Positions 52,689 to 62,409 of a stretch of 64,000 nucleotides of DNA are shown here, piece after piece. Both the position numbers and the translations under genes were made by a program. Origin of the DNA: Arhodomonas sp051195215 (GTDB lineage: Bacteria; Pseudomonadota; Gammaproteobacteria; Nitrococcales; Nitrococcaceae); contig NZ_JBNAZM010000027.1 of NCBI RefSeq assembly GCF_051195215.1, forward strand, positions 1 through 64,000, written 5' to 3'. Under the pieces are notes generated by a model that saw nothing but the letters and a program-made list of their open reading frames with translations, ran no database searches and was not told where the DNA came from. Numbering within the stretch: the stretch's first letter is position 1; every line of letters starts with the position of its first letter.

Positions 52689-54785
52689 ATGGCAGCGGTA
52701 ATCGCAAAAGGCTGGCGGCACATCGGGGTTCGAGGGCTGGGAACGCCGGCGCTGCTCATCGCGCTGCTGGCGATGATGGTGGTGCCGTTGCCGCCATTCG
52801 TCCTGGACATGCTGTTTACCTTCAACATCGTGTTGAGCCTGGTGATCCTGCTGGTCACGGTCTACAGCCTGCGGCCGTTGGAATTCGCCGCCTTCCCGAC
52901 GGTGCTGCTGGTGGCGACACTGCTGCGGTTGGCGCTGAACGTGGCTTCGACCCGGGTGGTGCTCATCAACGGGCACAATGGTCCCGGGGCGGCAGGCAGC
53001 GTCATCGAGTCATTCGGCGAGTTCGTCATCGGCGGCGACTACGCCATCGGCCTGGTGGTCTTCGCGATTCTGGTGATCATCAACTTCGTGGTGGTGACCA
53101 AAGGCGCCGGGCGTGTTTCGGAGGTGAGCGCGCGTTTCACCCTGGACGCATTGCCGGGCAAGCAGATGGCCATCGACGCCGACCTCAACGCCGGTATCAT
53201 CGACCAGCGCGAGGCCAAGCAGCGGCGTGAGGATGTCGCCCAGGAGGCGGATTTCTACGGTTCCATGGATGGTGCCAGCAAGTTCGTCCGCGGTGACGCC
53301 ATCGCGGGCATTCTGATCCTGTTCATCAACATCGTCGGTGGACTGTCCGTGGGGGTGCTGCAGCACGGCATGCCCTTCGGCGAGGCGATGCACACCTACA
53401 CGCTGCTGACCATCGGCGACGGTCTGGTGGCGCAGATTCCGTCGCTGGTGCTCTCCACGGCGACGGCCATTCTCGTGACCCGCGTATCCTCCTCCCAGGA
53501 CATGGCCGGGGCGGTGCTGACACAGCTTCTGAGCAATCACCGCGTGCTCTACATCAGCGGCGGTATCGTGACCTTCCTCGGGCTGATTCCCGGCATGCCC
53601 AACTTCACGTTCCTGCTGCTCGGCGGGATCTGTCTGGGTGTGGCCTGGTGGCGGTATCGCGAGGGCGAACGCGCCGCCGGCCCCGAGGAGCCCGTCGCCG
53701 AGGAGGCGGCCGAGCCGAGCCCGGAGCAGCGCGAGCTCACCTGGGAGGACGTGCCGCCGGTGGACACCATCGGCCTGGAGGTGGGCTACGGGCTCATTCC
53801 GCTGGTCGACCGCAATCAGGGCGGGCAGCTTCTCACCCGCATCAAGGGCGTGCGCAAGAAGGTCTCCCAGGATCTCGGCTTTCTCGTGCAGTCGGTGCAC
53901 ATTCGCGACAACCTGGATCTCGGTCCCAACGCGTACCGGATCAGCGTGCTCGGGGTGCCCATCGCGGAGGCGGAGATGCAGCCCGGCCGCGAGCTCGCAA
54001 TCAACCCCGGCGGCGTCTCCGGCACGCTCGAAGGAACCCCGACCCGGGATCCGGCGTTCGGCCTGGAGGCGGTGTGGATCGACGGCAATCAGCGCGACTA
54101 TGCCCAGAGCCTGGGCTACACGGTGGTGGACACGAGCACCGTGATCGCCACCCACCTGAGCCAGATCATCCACGACAACGCGCACCAGTTGCTCGGCCAC
54201 GACGAGGCGCAGAAGCTCCTCGACATGCTCGCCCAGCAACAGCCCAAGCTGGTGGAAGAGCTCGTCCCCAACACCCTGTCGCTCTCGGTGGTGGCGAAGG
54301 TGCTGCAGAACCTGCTCGCCGAACGTGTGCCGGTGCGGGACATGCGCACCATCGTCGAGACGCTGGCCGAGCATGGGCCGCGGATGCAGGACCCCACACA
54401 GCTCACCCAGATCGTGCGCGAAGCGCTGGGACGGATGATCGTGCAGAGCATCGGCGGCATGAGTGCGGAGCTGCCGGTGATCACCCTGGAGCCTCAACTG
54501 GAACAGTTGTTGCTAGATACCATCCAGGGGGCGTCCGAGGGCGCCGCGGGTTTCGAGCCCGGCCTTGCCGAGCGGCTGCAGCGCTCACTCACGGAGAGCG
54601 CGCAGCGTCAGGAGCTCGCCGGCCAGCCCGCGGTGCTGCTGACCTCGCCGCAATTGCGCGGTTGGCTGTACCGGCTAACCCGTCACGGCACACCGGGGCT
54701 GCATGTGCTCTCGTATAACGAGATCCCGGATGACCGCCAGGTGCGGATCGTGGCCACGGTGGGGCAGCAGCAGGTCGCTCAGTAA
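52689..54785 (+). CDS. flhA: Flagellar export gate protein FlhA
   Basis: A 698-residue protein with about eight membrane helices and the FHIPEP signature region (FPTVLLVATLLRLALNVAST), the conserved loop SARFTLDALPGKQMAIDADL, and a large cytoplasmic C-terminal domain that docks chaperones. It is the main ion-driven component of the export gate. GAGTAAGGAATC precedes the ATG. Confidence 0.97.
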   Translation: MAAVIAKGWRHIGVRGLGTPALLIALLAMMVVPLPPFVLDMLFTFNIVLSLVILLVTVYSLRPLEFAAFPTVLLVATLLRLALNVASTRVVLINGHNGPGAAGSVIESFGEFVIGGDYAIGLVVFAILVIINFVVVTKGAGRVSEVSARFTLDALPGKQMAIDADLNAGIIDQREAKQRREDVAQEADFYGSMDGASKFVRGDAIAGILILFINIVGGLSVGVLQHGMPFGEAMHTYTLLTIGDGLVAQIPSLVLSTATAILVTRVSSSQDMAGAVLTQLLSNHRVLYISGGIVTFLGLIPGMPNFTFLLLGGICLGVAWWRYREGERAAGPEEPVAEEAAEPSPEQRELTWEDVPPVDTIGLEVGYGLIPLVDRNQGGQLLTRIKGVRKKVSQDLGFLVQSVHIRDNLDLGPNAYRISVLGVPIAEAEMQPGRELAINPGGVSGTLEGTPTRDPAFGLEAVWIDGNQRDYAQSLGYTVVDTSTVIATHLSQIIHDNAHQLLGHDEAQKLLDMLAQQQPKLVEELVPNTLSLSVVAKVLQNLLAERVPVRDMRTIVETLAEHGPRMQDPTQLTQIVREALGRMIVQSIGGMSAELPVITLEPQLEQLLLDTIQGASEGAAGFEPGLAERLQRSLTESAQRQELAGQPAVLLTSPQLRGWLYRLTRHGTPGLHVLSYNEIPDDRQVRIVATVGQQQVAQ

Positions 54786-54833
54786 CAACGGTGCCTCGCG
54801 CACTATTGGCTACCAGGGATGCGGAGTGACGGC

Positions 54834-56234
54834 ATGAAGATAAAGCGGGTGTTCGCCGAAGACATGCGCCAGGCCATGCGCCAGGTCCGGGACGTGCACG
54901 GGCCGGATGCCGTGATCCTCTCCAGTCGCCGTGTCGAGGGCGGGGTGGAGGTGATCTCGGCGGTGGACTACGACGAGAAGGCCGTTCGCGAGGCCGTGGC
55001 GGAGGCCGAGCGGGGCGTGTCCCCGACGCCTGCCAGTTTCAGCGACACGCTCGCACGGGCCGAGCGTGAATCCACGGCGCCGGCCGCGCGTACAGACCGC
55101 CCGCGCCTGTCCGTCACCGTCGGTGACGACGACGAGCCGCCACCGGCCGACGGGAATCCGACGGCCGACGACGTTTCCCCGGCGCCGCTCGATCTCGAGT
55201 ACGAACGCGCCGATGCCCCCGCGTCGACACCGGACCCGGCTGCCGGGGAGCAGGCACCGCGGCGTGCCAGTGCCGATCGCATCCAGTGGACGCCGGAGCC
55301 GGCCATGCAGGCAATGCGGGAGGAGCTCAGCAACCTGCGCACGCTCTTCGAGAATCAGCTCACGCTCATGGAGTGGCAGCAGATGGGCCGCGCCAAGCCC
55401 GTGCGCGCGGCGCTGCTGCGCCGGCTGCACGCGATGGGGCTGGCGGCGGACGTCTGCCGCGGTCTCGCCGACGCAGTGGGGGCCGAGGAGGACCTGGAGC
55501 AGGCGTGGGGACAGGCCATGAAGCTGGTGCGCCGTCACCTGCCCACCGCCGACGACGAGATCGTCGACCAGGGCGGCGTGGTGGCCGTGGTAGGGCCCAC
55601 CGGCGTGGGCAAGACCACCACCGTCGCCAAGCTCGCCGCGCGTGCGGCGTTGCGCCATGGCCGTCACCAGGTGGCGCTGGTGACCACTGACAACTTCCGG
55701 GTGGGTGGCCAGGAGCAGCTGCGCAGCTTCGCGCGCATTCTCGGTGTGCCGGTGCATGCCGCGGCCGACGGCGAGGAGCTCACCGCGCTGCTCGCCGACC
55801 TCGCCGACCGGCGTCTGGTGCTCGTGGACACCGCCGGCATGAGCCAGCGCGATATGCGGCTTGCCGAGCAGTTCCGCACTCTCGCCGCCGGCGAGCGGCA
55901 GGTGCGGCCCTATCTGGTGCTCTCGGCGAACACGCAGCTTTCGGCGTTGATCGAGACGTTACGCGCTTTTCGCGCTGTTGCGCCGGTGGGTTGTATCCTG
56001 AGTAAGACGGACGAGGCCACGAGCCTGGGCGGCGCGATCACTGCCGTGATGCGCAGCCGCCTGCCGGTGGCCTACGTGGCTCACGGCCAGCGTGTGCCCG
56101 AGGATCTGCGCCCGGCCCGTGCCGAGGCGCTGCTGGAAGAGGCCGAGGCGCTGGCCGAGCGTTACAAGGCGGCCACCGAAGACGACGAATCCCTCGCCGT
56201 GGCGTTCGCGGGTACTGCGGCGCGGCGGGGTTGA
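54834..56234 (+). CDS. flhF: Polar flagellar GTPase FlhF
   Basis: A 466-residue SRP-type GTPase: MKIKRVFAEDMRQAMRQVRD at the N-terminus, a long acidic B-domain, then the NG domain with GPTGVGKT (residues 254-261), TTDNFRVGGQEQLRSFARIL and LVDTAGMSQRDMR. FlhF selects the pole for flagellum assembly. ATG 54834 has GGAG upstream; ATG 54819 lacks one. Confidence 0.95.
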   Translation: MKIKRVFAEDMRQAMRQVRDVHGPDAVILSSRRVEGGVEVISAVDYDEKAVREAVAEAERGVSPTPASFSDTLARAERESTAPAARTDRPRLSVTVGDDDEPPPADGNPTADDVSPAPLDLEYERADAPASTPDPAAGEQAPRRASADRIQWTPEPAMQAMREELSNLRTLFENQLTLMEWQQMGRAKPVRAALLRRLHAMGLAADVCRGLADAVGAEEDLEQAWGQAMKLVRRHLPTADDEIVDQGGVVAVVGPTGVGKTTTVAKLAARAALRHGRHQVALVTTDNFRVGGQEQLRSFARILGVPVHAAADGEELTALLADLADRRLVLVDTAGMSQRDMRLAEQFRTLAAGERQVRPYLVLSANTQLSALIETLRAFRAVAPVGCILSKTDEATSLGGAITAVMRSRLPVAYVAHGQRVPEDLRPARAEALLEEAEALAERYKAATEDDESLAVAFAGTAARRG

Positions 56235-56239
56235 GGGGC

Positions 56240-57106
56240 ATGGATCAAGCGGCGGGACTGAGACGCATGTCGGAGCCGAAACCGGTCAAAGTGATTGCCG
56301 TGACCAGCGGCAAGGGCGGGGTTGGCAAGACCAACCTCTCGGTAAACCTCGCCACTGCGCTGGCGCGTGCGGGCCGTGGCGTGATGCTCTTCGACGCGGA
56401 CCTGGGGCTTGCCAACGTCGATGTGCTGCTCGGGTTGTCGCCGCGGCGCAACCTCTCGCACGTGCTTGACGGCGAGGTCAGCCTCGAGGAGGTCCTGCTC
56501 GACGGTCCCGAGGGGGTGCACATCGTGCCCGCGTCGTCGGGTACCCAGCGCATGGCGGAGCTCTCCCCGGCGGAGCACGCGGGACTCATCCGCAGCTTCA
56601 GCGACCTGTCCGTGGACCTGGATTACCTGCTGGTGGATACGGCGGCGGGTATCTCCGATTCGGTGATGAGCTTCGCGCGTGCCGCCCGCGAGGTGCTCGT
56701 GGTGGTCTGCGACGAGCCCTCGTCCATTACCGATGCCTACGCGCTCATCAAGGTACTCAACCGCGACCACGGCGTGACGCGCTTTCACATGGTGGCCAAC
56801 CGCGTGCCCGGGCCGCGTGAGGGCCAGGACCTCTATGGCAAGCTCGCGCGGGTCACCGACCGCTTTCTCGACGTCACCGTGGAGTACGCCGGCGCTATCC
56901 CGGAGGACGAGCGCCTGCGCGCAGCCGTGCAGCGCCAGCGACCGGTGGTGTCGCTGTATCCGGGTAGCCCGTCGGGCCGGGCGTTCCAGGCACTCGCCGA
57001 TCGCGTGGAGCAGTGGCCGCTGCCGAGCCGTGCCGACGGCCAGCTCGAGTTCTTCGTCGAGCGGGTGATCCGCTATGGCAGCCGGGTAGGGGAGTTCGCG
57101 GGATGA
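56240..57106 (+). CDS. fleN: Flagellar number regulator FleN/FlhG
   Basis: A 288-residue MinD/ParA-type ATPase with deviant Walker A GKGGVGKT (residues 24-31), LFDADLGLANVDVLLG and LVDTAAGISDSVMSFARAAR. It limits flagellar number by inhibiting FleQ and works against FlhF. A TTG at 56231 overlapping flhF and an ATG at 56267 are other possible starts. It overlaps fliA by four bases. Confidence 0.94.
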   Translation: MDQAAGLRRMSEPKPVKVIAVTSGKGGVGKTNLSVNLATALARAGRGVMLFDADLGLANVDVLLGLSPRRNLSHVLDGEVSLEEVLLDGPEGVHIVPASSGTQRMAELSPAEHAGLIRSFSDLSVDLDYLLVDTAAGISDSVMSFARAAREVLVVVCDEPSSITDAYALIKVLNRDHGVTRFHMVANRVPGPREGQDLYGKLARVTDRFLDVTVEYAGAIPEDERLRAAVQRQRPVVSLYPGSPSGRAFQALADRVEQWPLPSRADGQLEFFVERVIRYGSRVGEFAG

Positions 57107-57828
57107 ACGGACCCTCGATGTACGAAGCCGTGCAGGGACAATGCGGTGACGATCTGCTGGTGCGCCACGCGCCGCTCGTGCGTCGAATCGCGCATCACCT
57201 CGCCAACCGCCTGCCGCCGAGCGTGCAGCTCGAGGATTTGATCCAGGCCGGCATGGTAGGGTTGCTCGAGGCCGCCCGCCAGTTCGATGCCGGGCAGGGG
57301 GCGAGCTTTCAGACCTATGCGGGCATTCGCATTCGCGGCGCCATGCTCGACGAGATACGTCGCCTCGACTGGACGCCGAGATCGGTGCACCGGCGCTCGC
57401 GCGAGGCGGGCGAGGTGATCCAGGCGCTGGAGCACGAGCTCGGACGCGAGCCGAGGGATGCGGAGGTGGCTCAGCGGCTCGGGGTGTCGCTGGACGAGTA
57501 CCACGCTACGCTCACCGACGCTGCCAGCGCCCGGCTGTTCAGCATCGACCAGGAGGATCCGACGACCGGCGAGGCCCACGAGCCCCAGGGCGACGGCCCG
57601 TCGCCGCAGGATGTGCTCGCCGACCGGGGCTTCCGCGCGGATCTCGCTGCAGCCGTCGCCAAGCTGCCCGAGCGCGAGCAGCTCGTGATGCAACTCTATT
57701 ACGATGAGGAGCTCAATCTGCGCGAGATCGGCGAGGTGCTCAGTGTCAGCGAATCCCGCATCAGCCAGATTCACGGCAAGATCATGCTAAAGCTTCGTGC
57801 GCACCTTGCCGATTGGATAGAGAGGTGA
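57103..57828 (+). CDS. fliA: Flagellar sigma-28 factor FliA
   Basis: A 241-residue sigma factor with region 2 (LEDLIQAGMVGLLEAARQFD, then SFQTYAGIRIRGAMLDEIR), region 3 and region 4 (LREIGEVLSVSESRISQIHG). It reads the TAAA-N15-GCCGATA promoters seen before fliC and flgM and is held by FlgM. Its ATG overlaps the fleN stop. Confidence 0.96.
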   Translation: MNGPSMYEAVQGQCGDDLLVRHAPLVRRIAHHLANRLPPSVQLEDLIQAGMVGLLEAARQFDAGQGASFQTYAGIRIRGAMLDEIRRLDWTPRSVHRRSREAGEVIQALEHELGREPRDAEVAQRLGVSLDEYHATLTDAASARLFSIDQEDPTTGEAHEPQGDGPSPQDVLADRGFRADLAAAVAKLPEREQLVMQLYYDEELNLREIGEVLSVSESRISQIHGKIMLKLRAHLADWIER

Positions 57829-57910
57829 GAGTGCATCTCCGGCGGCCCTCCGCACCCGAGAGGCGCCGGCCGCCGGCACGGTTACCGCGAATTCGCTCAG
57901 GGGGAATAGC

Positions 57911-58309
57911 GTGGCATTGAACAAGAACATGAAGATCCTCGTCGTGGACGATTTCTCCACGATGCGTCGGATCATCCGGAATCTGCTCCGTGATCTCGGC
58001 TTCGAGAACATCTCCGAAGCCGACGACGGCAACACCGCGTTGCCGATGCTACAGCGCGGCGGGTTCGATTTTCTCATCACGGACTGGAACATGCCGGGCA
58101 TGAGCGGCATGGACCTGCTAAAGGGTGTGCGCGCCGATCCGGATCTGGCCGACCTGCCGGTGCTCATGGTCACTGCCGAGGCCAAGCGGGAGCAGATCAT
58201 CGCTGCCGCCCAGGCGGGTGTGAACGGTTACATCGTCAAGCCCTTCACTGCCGTGACGCTCAAGGAGAAGATCGAGAAGATCTTCGAGCGCATCAATGCG
58301 GGGGGCTAG
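57911..58309 (+). CDS. cheY: Chemotaxis response regulator CheY
   Basis: A 132-residue single receiver domain: acidic pair Asp13-Asp14, phosphoacceptor Asp58 in FLITDWNMPG, Thr88 in VTAEAKRE and Lys110 in YIVKPF. Phosphorylated by CheA, it binds FliM. GTG start with AGGGGGAATAGC upstream. Confidence 0.96.
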   Translation: MALNKNMKILVVDDFSTMRRIIRNLLRDLGFENISEADDGNTALPMLQRGGFDFLITDWNMPGMSGMDLLKGVRADPDLADLPVLMVTAEAKREQIIAAAQAGVNGYIVKPFTAVTLKEKIEKIFERINAGG

Positions 58310-58313
58310 CGCC

Positions 58314-59063
58314 ATGACGACCGACGACCGCAGCCAGCAATACCTGGCGCTCGCCCGCGATCTCATCGAGCGCATCGAGGGCGGTGACGAACAGGGGATC
58401 CAGGAGACCATCGATGAGCTGACCCGATTGCGCGAAACGGAGCTCTTCCGCGAGATCGGCGTGCTCACCCGCGAGCTCCACGAGGCACTCAAGTCTTTCC
58501 GCGTGGACAGCCGTCTGTCGGACATCGCTTCCAGCGAGATTCCCGACGCCAGGCAACGGCTGAACCATGTCATCGACGTGACCGAGAGCTCCGCGCATCG
58601 AACCCTCGAGGCGATCGAGACGAGCCTTCCCCTGGTGGACGAGCTGCGCGCGCAGGGCAACTCGCTCCACGAGCAGTGGCAACGCTTCCGCCGTCGTGAG
58701 CTTTCCGCCGACGAGTTCCGCAAGCTCAGTCAGGAGGTGGAAGGCTTTCTCGCACTCGCCGGCAGCCACGGCGAGGCGCTCAACCATTCCCTCTCCGATG
58801 CGCTCATGGCGCAGGACTACCAGGACATCACCGGCCAGATCATTCGCCGGGTGATGACGCTCGTCCAGGAGGTCGAGGACGGGCTGGTCGGACTCGTGCG
58901 GCTCGCCGGTCCGAGGATGACTGAAGAAAAGAGCAAACCTGCCGATAAACCCACCGAGAAGAGTCAGCCGGAGGTCCACGGCCCGGCGGTACCGGGACAG
59001 GACCAGGATGTGGTGTCGGGGCAGGATGAGGTGGACGACCTGCTCTCCAGTCTCGGCTTCTGA
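58314..59063 (+). CDS. cheZ: CheY-P phosphatase CheZ
   Basis: A 249-residue helical protein with the active-site helix SDALMAQDYQDITGQIIRRV, whose Gln and Asp act in CheY-P dephosphorylation, and the C-terminal CheY-binding peptide QDEVDDLLSSLGF. It lies directly after cheY. The linker before the peptide is Pro/Glu/Lys-rich and disordered. Confidence 0.96.
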   Translation: MTTDDRSQQYLALARDLIERIEGGDEQGIQETIDELTRLRETELFREIGVLTRELHEALKSFRVDSRLSDIASSEIPDARQRLNHVIDVTESSAHRTLEAIETSLPLVDELRAQGNSLHEQWQRFRRRELSADEFRKLSQEVEGFLALAGSHGEALNHSLSDALMAQDYQDITGQIIRRVMTLVQEVEDGLVGLVRLAGPRMTEEKSKPADKPTEKSQPEVHGPAVPGQDQDVVSGQDEVDDLLSSLGF

Positions 59064-59074
59064 AGGGGGCGCGC

Positions 59075-61297
59075 ATGGCCATCGATCCGCAGGACGATAT
59101 CGTCCAGGACTTCCTCGTCGAGTCGCGGGAGATCCTCGAATCCCTCGGCGAGCAACTGGTCGCTCTGGAGCGCAGCTCCCAGGATCGCGATCTGCTCAAC
59201 TCGGTATTCCGGGGATTTCATACCATCAAGGGCGGTGCCGGCTTCCTGGGGCTGGACGAGCTCGTGGACGTCTGCCACCAGACGGAGGACATCTTCAACC
59301 TCCTGCGTCAGGGCGAGAAGCAGATGTACCCCGAGCTCATGGATGATGTGCTCAAGGCGCTGGACGTGGTCAACGATATGTTCGACCGCCTGGATGCGGC
59401 ACAGGATCTGGAGGCGGCGCCGGAGGCTCTGCTGCAGTCGTTGCGGCGGCACAACCAGCCCGACGCCGACATGCCCGCCGCGCCCGAGGGGGATGCAGCG
59501 ACGCCGACGGCCTCGGCGGATAACACATCCGCAGGCGGGGGTGGGGATGCCGCGTCCGGCGACATCAGCGACCGGGAGTTCGAGGCGCTGCTCGATGCCC
59601 TCGACGGTGGTGAGGAAACCTCCGACGGCGCCTCCGGGCAGAAGGCCGGGGACGTGTCGGCGGACGGTGAATCGTCCGGGAGCGACAGCGACGAGATCAG
59701 CGACGACGAGTTCGAGCGGCTGCTCGACGAGCTCCACGGTGACGGCCAGCACGGCGGTGTGCCCCAGCAGCCGGCGGATGCCACTCCCGCCGCGAGCGGC
59801 GATGGTGACGAGCACATTACCGAAGACGAGTTCGAGCAGCTCCTGGACGACCTTCACGGCAGCGGTAAGGCACCGAAGGCTGGTAGCGAGGCGCCGGCCG
59901 CCAGTGCTGCCGGACAGCAGGAGCCCGCCGGGGCGGCGTCACCGCAGCGCTCGGAGCCCGCGAAATCGTCCCCGGCTCCGGAATCCGGTACACGCGAGAC
60001 CGCTTCCGGCGGCAGTGGGGGTAGCGCCAGCGGGGGAGGCGGCGGCAGCGCGCCCGCGGAGCCCGGCGGCGGTCAGCCGGCGGCACAGCCGCAACGCGGC
60101 GAGACCAGCGTGCGCGTGGACACCGCCAAGCTCGACGACATCATGAACCTGGTCGGCGAGCTCGTACTGGTGCGTAACCGCCTCTCGACTCTGCGCGGCG
60201 AGCTCGGCGACGAGCGTCTCGCGCACGCGGTGGGTAACCTCGAGCACGTGACCTCGGATCTGCAGAGCGCGGTGATGAAGACCCGCATGCAGCCCATTCG
60301 CAAGGTCTTCGGCCGTTTCCCGCGAGTGATCCGCGACCTCGCGCGCAGTTTGCAGAAGGAGGTCCAGCTCGAAACCAGCGGCGAGGAGACCGATCTCGAC
60401 AAGAATCTGGTGGAGGCGCTGGCCGACCCACTGGTCCACCTTATCCGCAACTCCGTCGATCACGGCCTGGAGTCGCCGGACGAACGCGTCAATGCCGGCA
60501 AGCCACGCACCGGCACCGTGCGCCTGTCCGCCGAGCAGGAGGGGGATCACATCCTGCTCGTGATCGCCGACGACGGCCGCGGCATGGATGCGGAGAAGCT
60601 TCGTCAGCGCGCCGTGGACAAGGGTGTGCTCGACGCGGAATCGGCGCGCCGGCTGGACGAGAGCGAGTGCTACAACCTCATCTTCGCGCCCGGGTTCTCC
60701 ACCAAGGACCAGATTTCGGACGTCTCCGGGCGCGGTGTGGGCATGGACGTGGTGAAGAACCGCATCTCCCAGCTCAACGGCACCGTCGATATCGACTCGC
60801 GCCTGGGCGAGGGGACGACCATCCGCATCAAGGTGCCGCTCACCCTCGCCATTCTGCCGACGCTCATGGTGCGTATCAGCGGGCGCAAGTTCGCCCTGCC
60901 CATGTCGGTGGTGCGCGAGATTTTCGAGCTCGACCGGCGGCGCACCAACGTCGTCGACGGTCGGTTGACCGTCATGGTGCGTCAGCGCGCGATGCCGCTG
61001 TTCTTCCTCGAGCGCTGGCTCGACCGCCTGGGCGCCGAGGCCGTGGTGCCCGCCAAGGCGCTGGAGCCGGGCGAGCAGGAGGAGGACTCCCAGGTGGTGA
61101 CCGTCGCCATCGGTCACCAGACCGTGGGCTTCGTCGTCGACGAGGTCATCGGTCTGGAGGAGGTGGTCATCAAACCCCTCGGCGCGATGCTCCACGGCCT
61201 GCCCGGGCTCGCCGGCTCCACCATCACCGGCGACGGCAGCATCGCGCTGATCGTGGACATCCCGAGCCTGATCAAGCAGTACGGCTCACGCCTGTAG
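59075..61297 (+). CDS. cheA: Chemotaxis histidine kinase CheA
   Basis: A 740-residue kinase. The P1 domain has the phosphoacceptor His49 in FRGFHTIKGGAGFLG. A linker of about 220 residues (130-350), rich in Gly, Ala, Ser and Asp, lacks a folded P2 domain but carries three copies of an acidic motif: ISDREFEALLDAL (164-176), ISDDEFERLLDELHG (208-222) and ITEDEFEQLLDDLHG (248-262). Then come P3 dimerisation (TAKLDDIMNLVGELVLVRNR), the P4 ATP-binding domain (LIRNSVDHGLESPDERVNAG, DDGRGMD, GRGVGMDVVKNRI) and a CheW-like P5. The repeated motif resembles CheY-docking peptides and may replace P2. Confidence 0.96.
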   Translation: MAIDPQDDIVQDFLVESREILESLGEQLVALERSSQDRDLLNSVFRGFHTIKGGAGFLGLDELVDVCHQTEDIFNLLRQGEKQMYPELMDDVLKALDVVNDMFDRLDAAQDLEAAPEALLQSLRRHNQPDADMPAAPEGDAATPTASADNTSAGGGGDAASGDISDREFEALLDALDGGEETSDGASGQKAGDVSADGESSGSDSDEISDDEFERLLDELHGDGQHGGVPQQPADATPAASGDGDEHITEDEFEQLLDDLHGSGKAPKAGSEAPAASAAGQQEPAGAASPQRSEPAKSSPAPESGTRETASGGSGGSASGGGGGSAPAEPGGGQPAAQPQRGETSVRVDTAKLDDIMNLVGELVLVRNRLSTLRGELGDERLAHAVGNLEHVTSDLQSAVMKTRMQPIRKVFGRFPRVIRDLARSLQKEVQLETSGEETDLDKNLVEALADPLVHLIRNSVDHGLESPDERVNAGKPRTGTVRLSAEQEGDHILLVIADDGRGMDAEKLRQRAVDKGVLDAESARRLDESECYNLIFAPGFSTKDQISDVSGRGVGMDVVKNRISQLNGTVDIDSRLGEGTTIRIKVPLTLAILPTLMVRISGRKFALPMSVVREIFELDRRRTNVVDGRLTVMVRQRAMPLFFLERWLDRLGAEAVVPAKALEPGEQEEDSQVVTVAIGHQTVGFVVDEVIGLEEVVIKPLGAMLHGLPGLAGSTITGDGSIALIVDIPSLIKQYGSRL

Positions 61298-61316
61298 GGA
61301 TTCAGGAGGACCCGCT

Positions 61317-62405
61317 TTGGCCAACGTTCGGACCCTGATCGTCGATGACTCCGGCTTCTTTCGCCGTCGTATCCGCGAGTTGCTGGATGCCGACCCCCAG
61401 ATCGAGGTCGTCGGGGAGGCGGCCAATGGCCGGGAGGCGGTCGACCAGGTCCGCAAGCTCCGTCCGGACGTCGTCACCATGGACATCGAGATGCCGGAGA
61501 TGGATGGGATCGCCGCGCTGCGCGAGATCATGCGCCGCTATCCCACCCCGGTGCTGATGTTCTCGTCGCTCACCTACGACGGCGCCCGGCCGACGCTCGC
61601 CGCGCTGGAAGCGGGGGCGGTGGACTTCCTGCCGAAGCGTTTCTCCGACATCTCCAGCAACCAGGAGCATGCACAGCGGCTGCTGCGGGAGAAGGTGAAG
61701 CTGGTCGGCCGCCAGGGCGCCCGCCGCAAGGCCGCTGCGCCGACCGCGCCACGGGAGACACGCGGCACGGCCCCGCGTCCGGGCACCGCGCCGCCGCAGA
61801 GACCGGCGGCGCGCGGACCGGAGCTTCAGGCCGGCAAGGTGCGGCTGGTGGTCATCGGCACCTCCACCGGCGGGCCGGTGGCGCTGCAGAAGGTGCTCAC
61901 CCGCCTGCCGGCAGCATTCCCGGTGCCGGTGCTGCTTATCCAGCACATGCCGGAAACGTTTACCGAGGCGTTCGCGGCGCGCCTGGATCAACTGTGCAAA
62001 GTCAAGGTCCGCCAGGCCGGCGAGGGCACGCCGCTGCGCGCTGGCGAAGCCGTGCTCGCCCCGGGCGGCATGCAGCTCGGGTTGCGCCGTGCCGGCGGCC
62101 AGATCGTCACACGTCTGTTCGAGCCCACCCCGAGCCAGTTCTACCGACCGAGCGTGGATATCGCCTTCGACGATGCCGCCAAGGTCCTGCCGGGGCACGT
62201 GCTCGGCGTCGTGCTCACGGGCATGGGCGCGGATGGTTGTGAGGGGGCCCGCGCGCTCAAACGCGGTGGCTCGCTAGTGTGGGCGCAGGACGAGGCGAGC
62301 AGCGTCATCTACGGCATGCCGGCGGCGGTGGCCAAGGCCGGCCTGACCGATCAGATTCTCGACCTCGAAGCCATCGGCCCGGCACTCGCCAGGTTGCGGG
62401 GTTAG
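61317..62405 (+). CDS. cheB: Chemotaxis methylesterase CheB
   Basis: A 362-residue protein: a receiver domain (Asp10, Asp11, phosphoacceptor Asp56 in VTMDIEMPEMDG), a basic linker, and a methylesterase domain with the catalytic Ser region GTSTGGPVALQKVL, His in LLIQHMPETFTEAFA and Asp in VLTGMGADGCEGA. It demethylates receptors when phosphorylated by CheA. TTG start preceded by CAGGAGGA. Confidence 0.95.
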   Translation: MANVRTLIVDDSGFFRRRIRELLDADPQIEVVGEAANGREAVDQVRKLRPDVVTMDIEMPEMDGIAALREIMRRYPTPVLMFSSLTYDGARPTLAALEAGAVDFLPKRFSDISSNQEHAQRLLREKVKLVGRQGARRKAAAPTAPRETRGTAPRPGTAPPQRPAARGPELQAGKVRLVVIGTSTGGPVALQKVLTRLPAAFPVPVLLIQHMPETFTEAFAARLDQLCKVKVRQAGEGTPLRAGEAVLAPGGMQLGLRRAGGQIVTRLFEPTPSQFYRPSVDIAFDDAAKVLPGHVLGVVLTGMGADGCEGARALKRGGSLVWAQDEASSVIYGMPAAVAKAGLTDQILDLEAIGPALARLRG

Positions 62406-62409
62406 CGCA

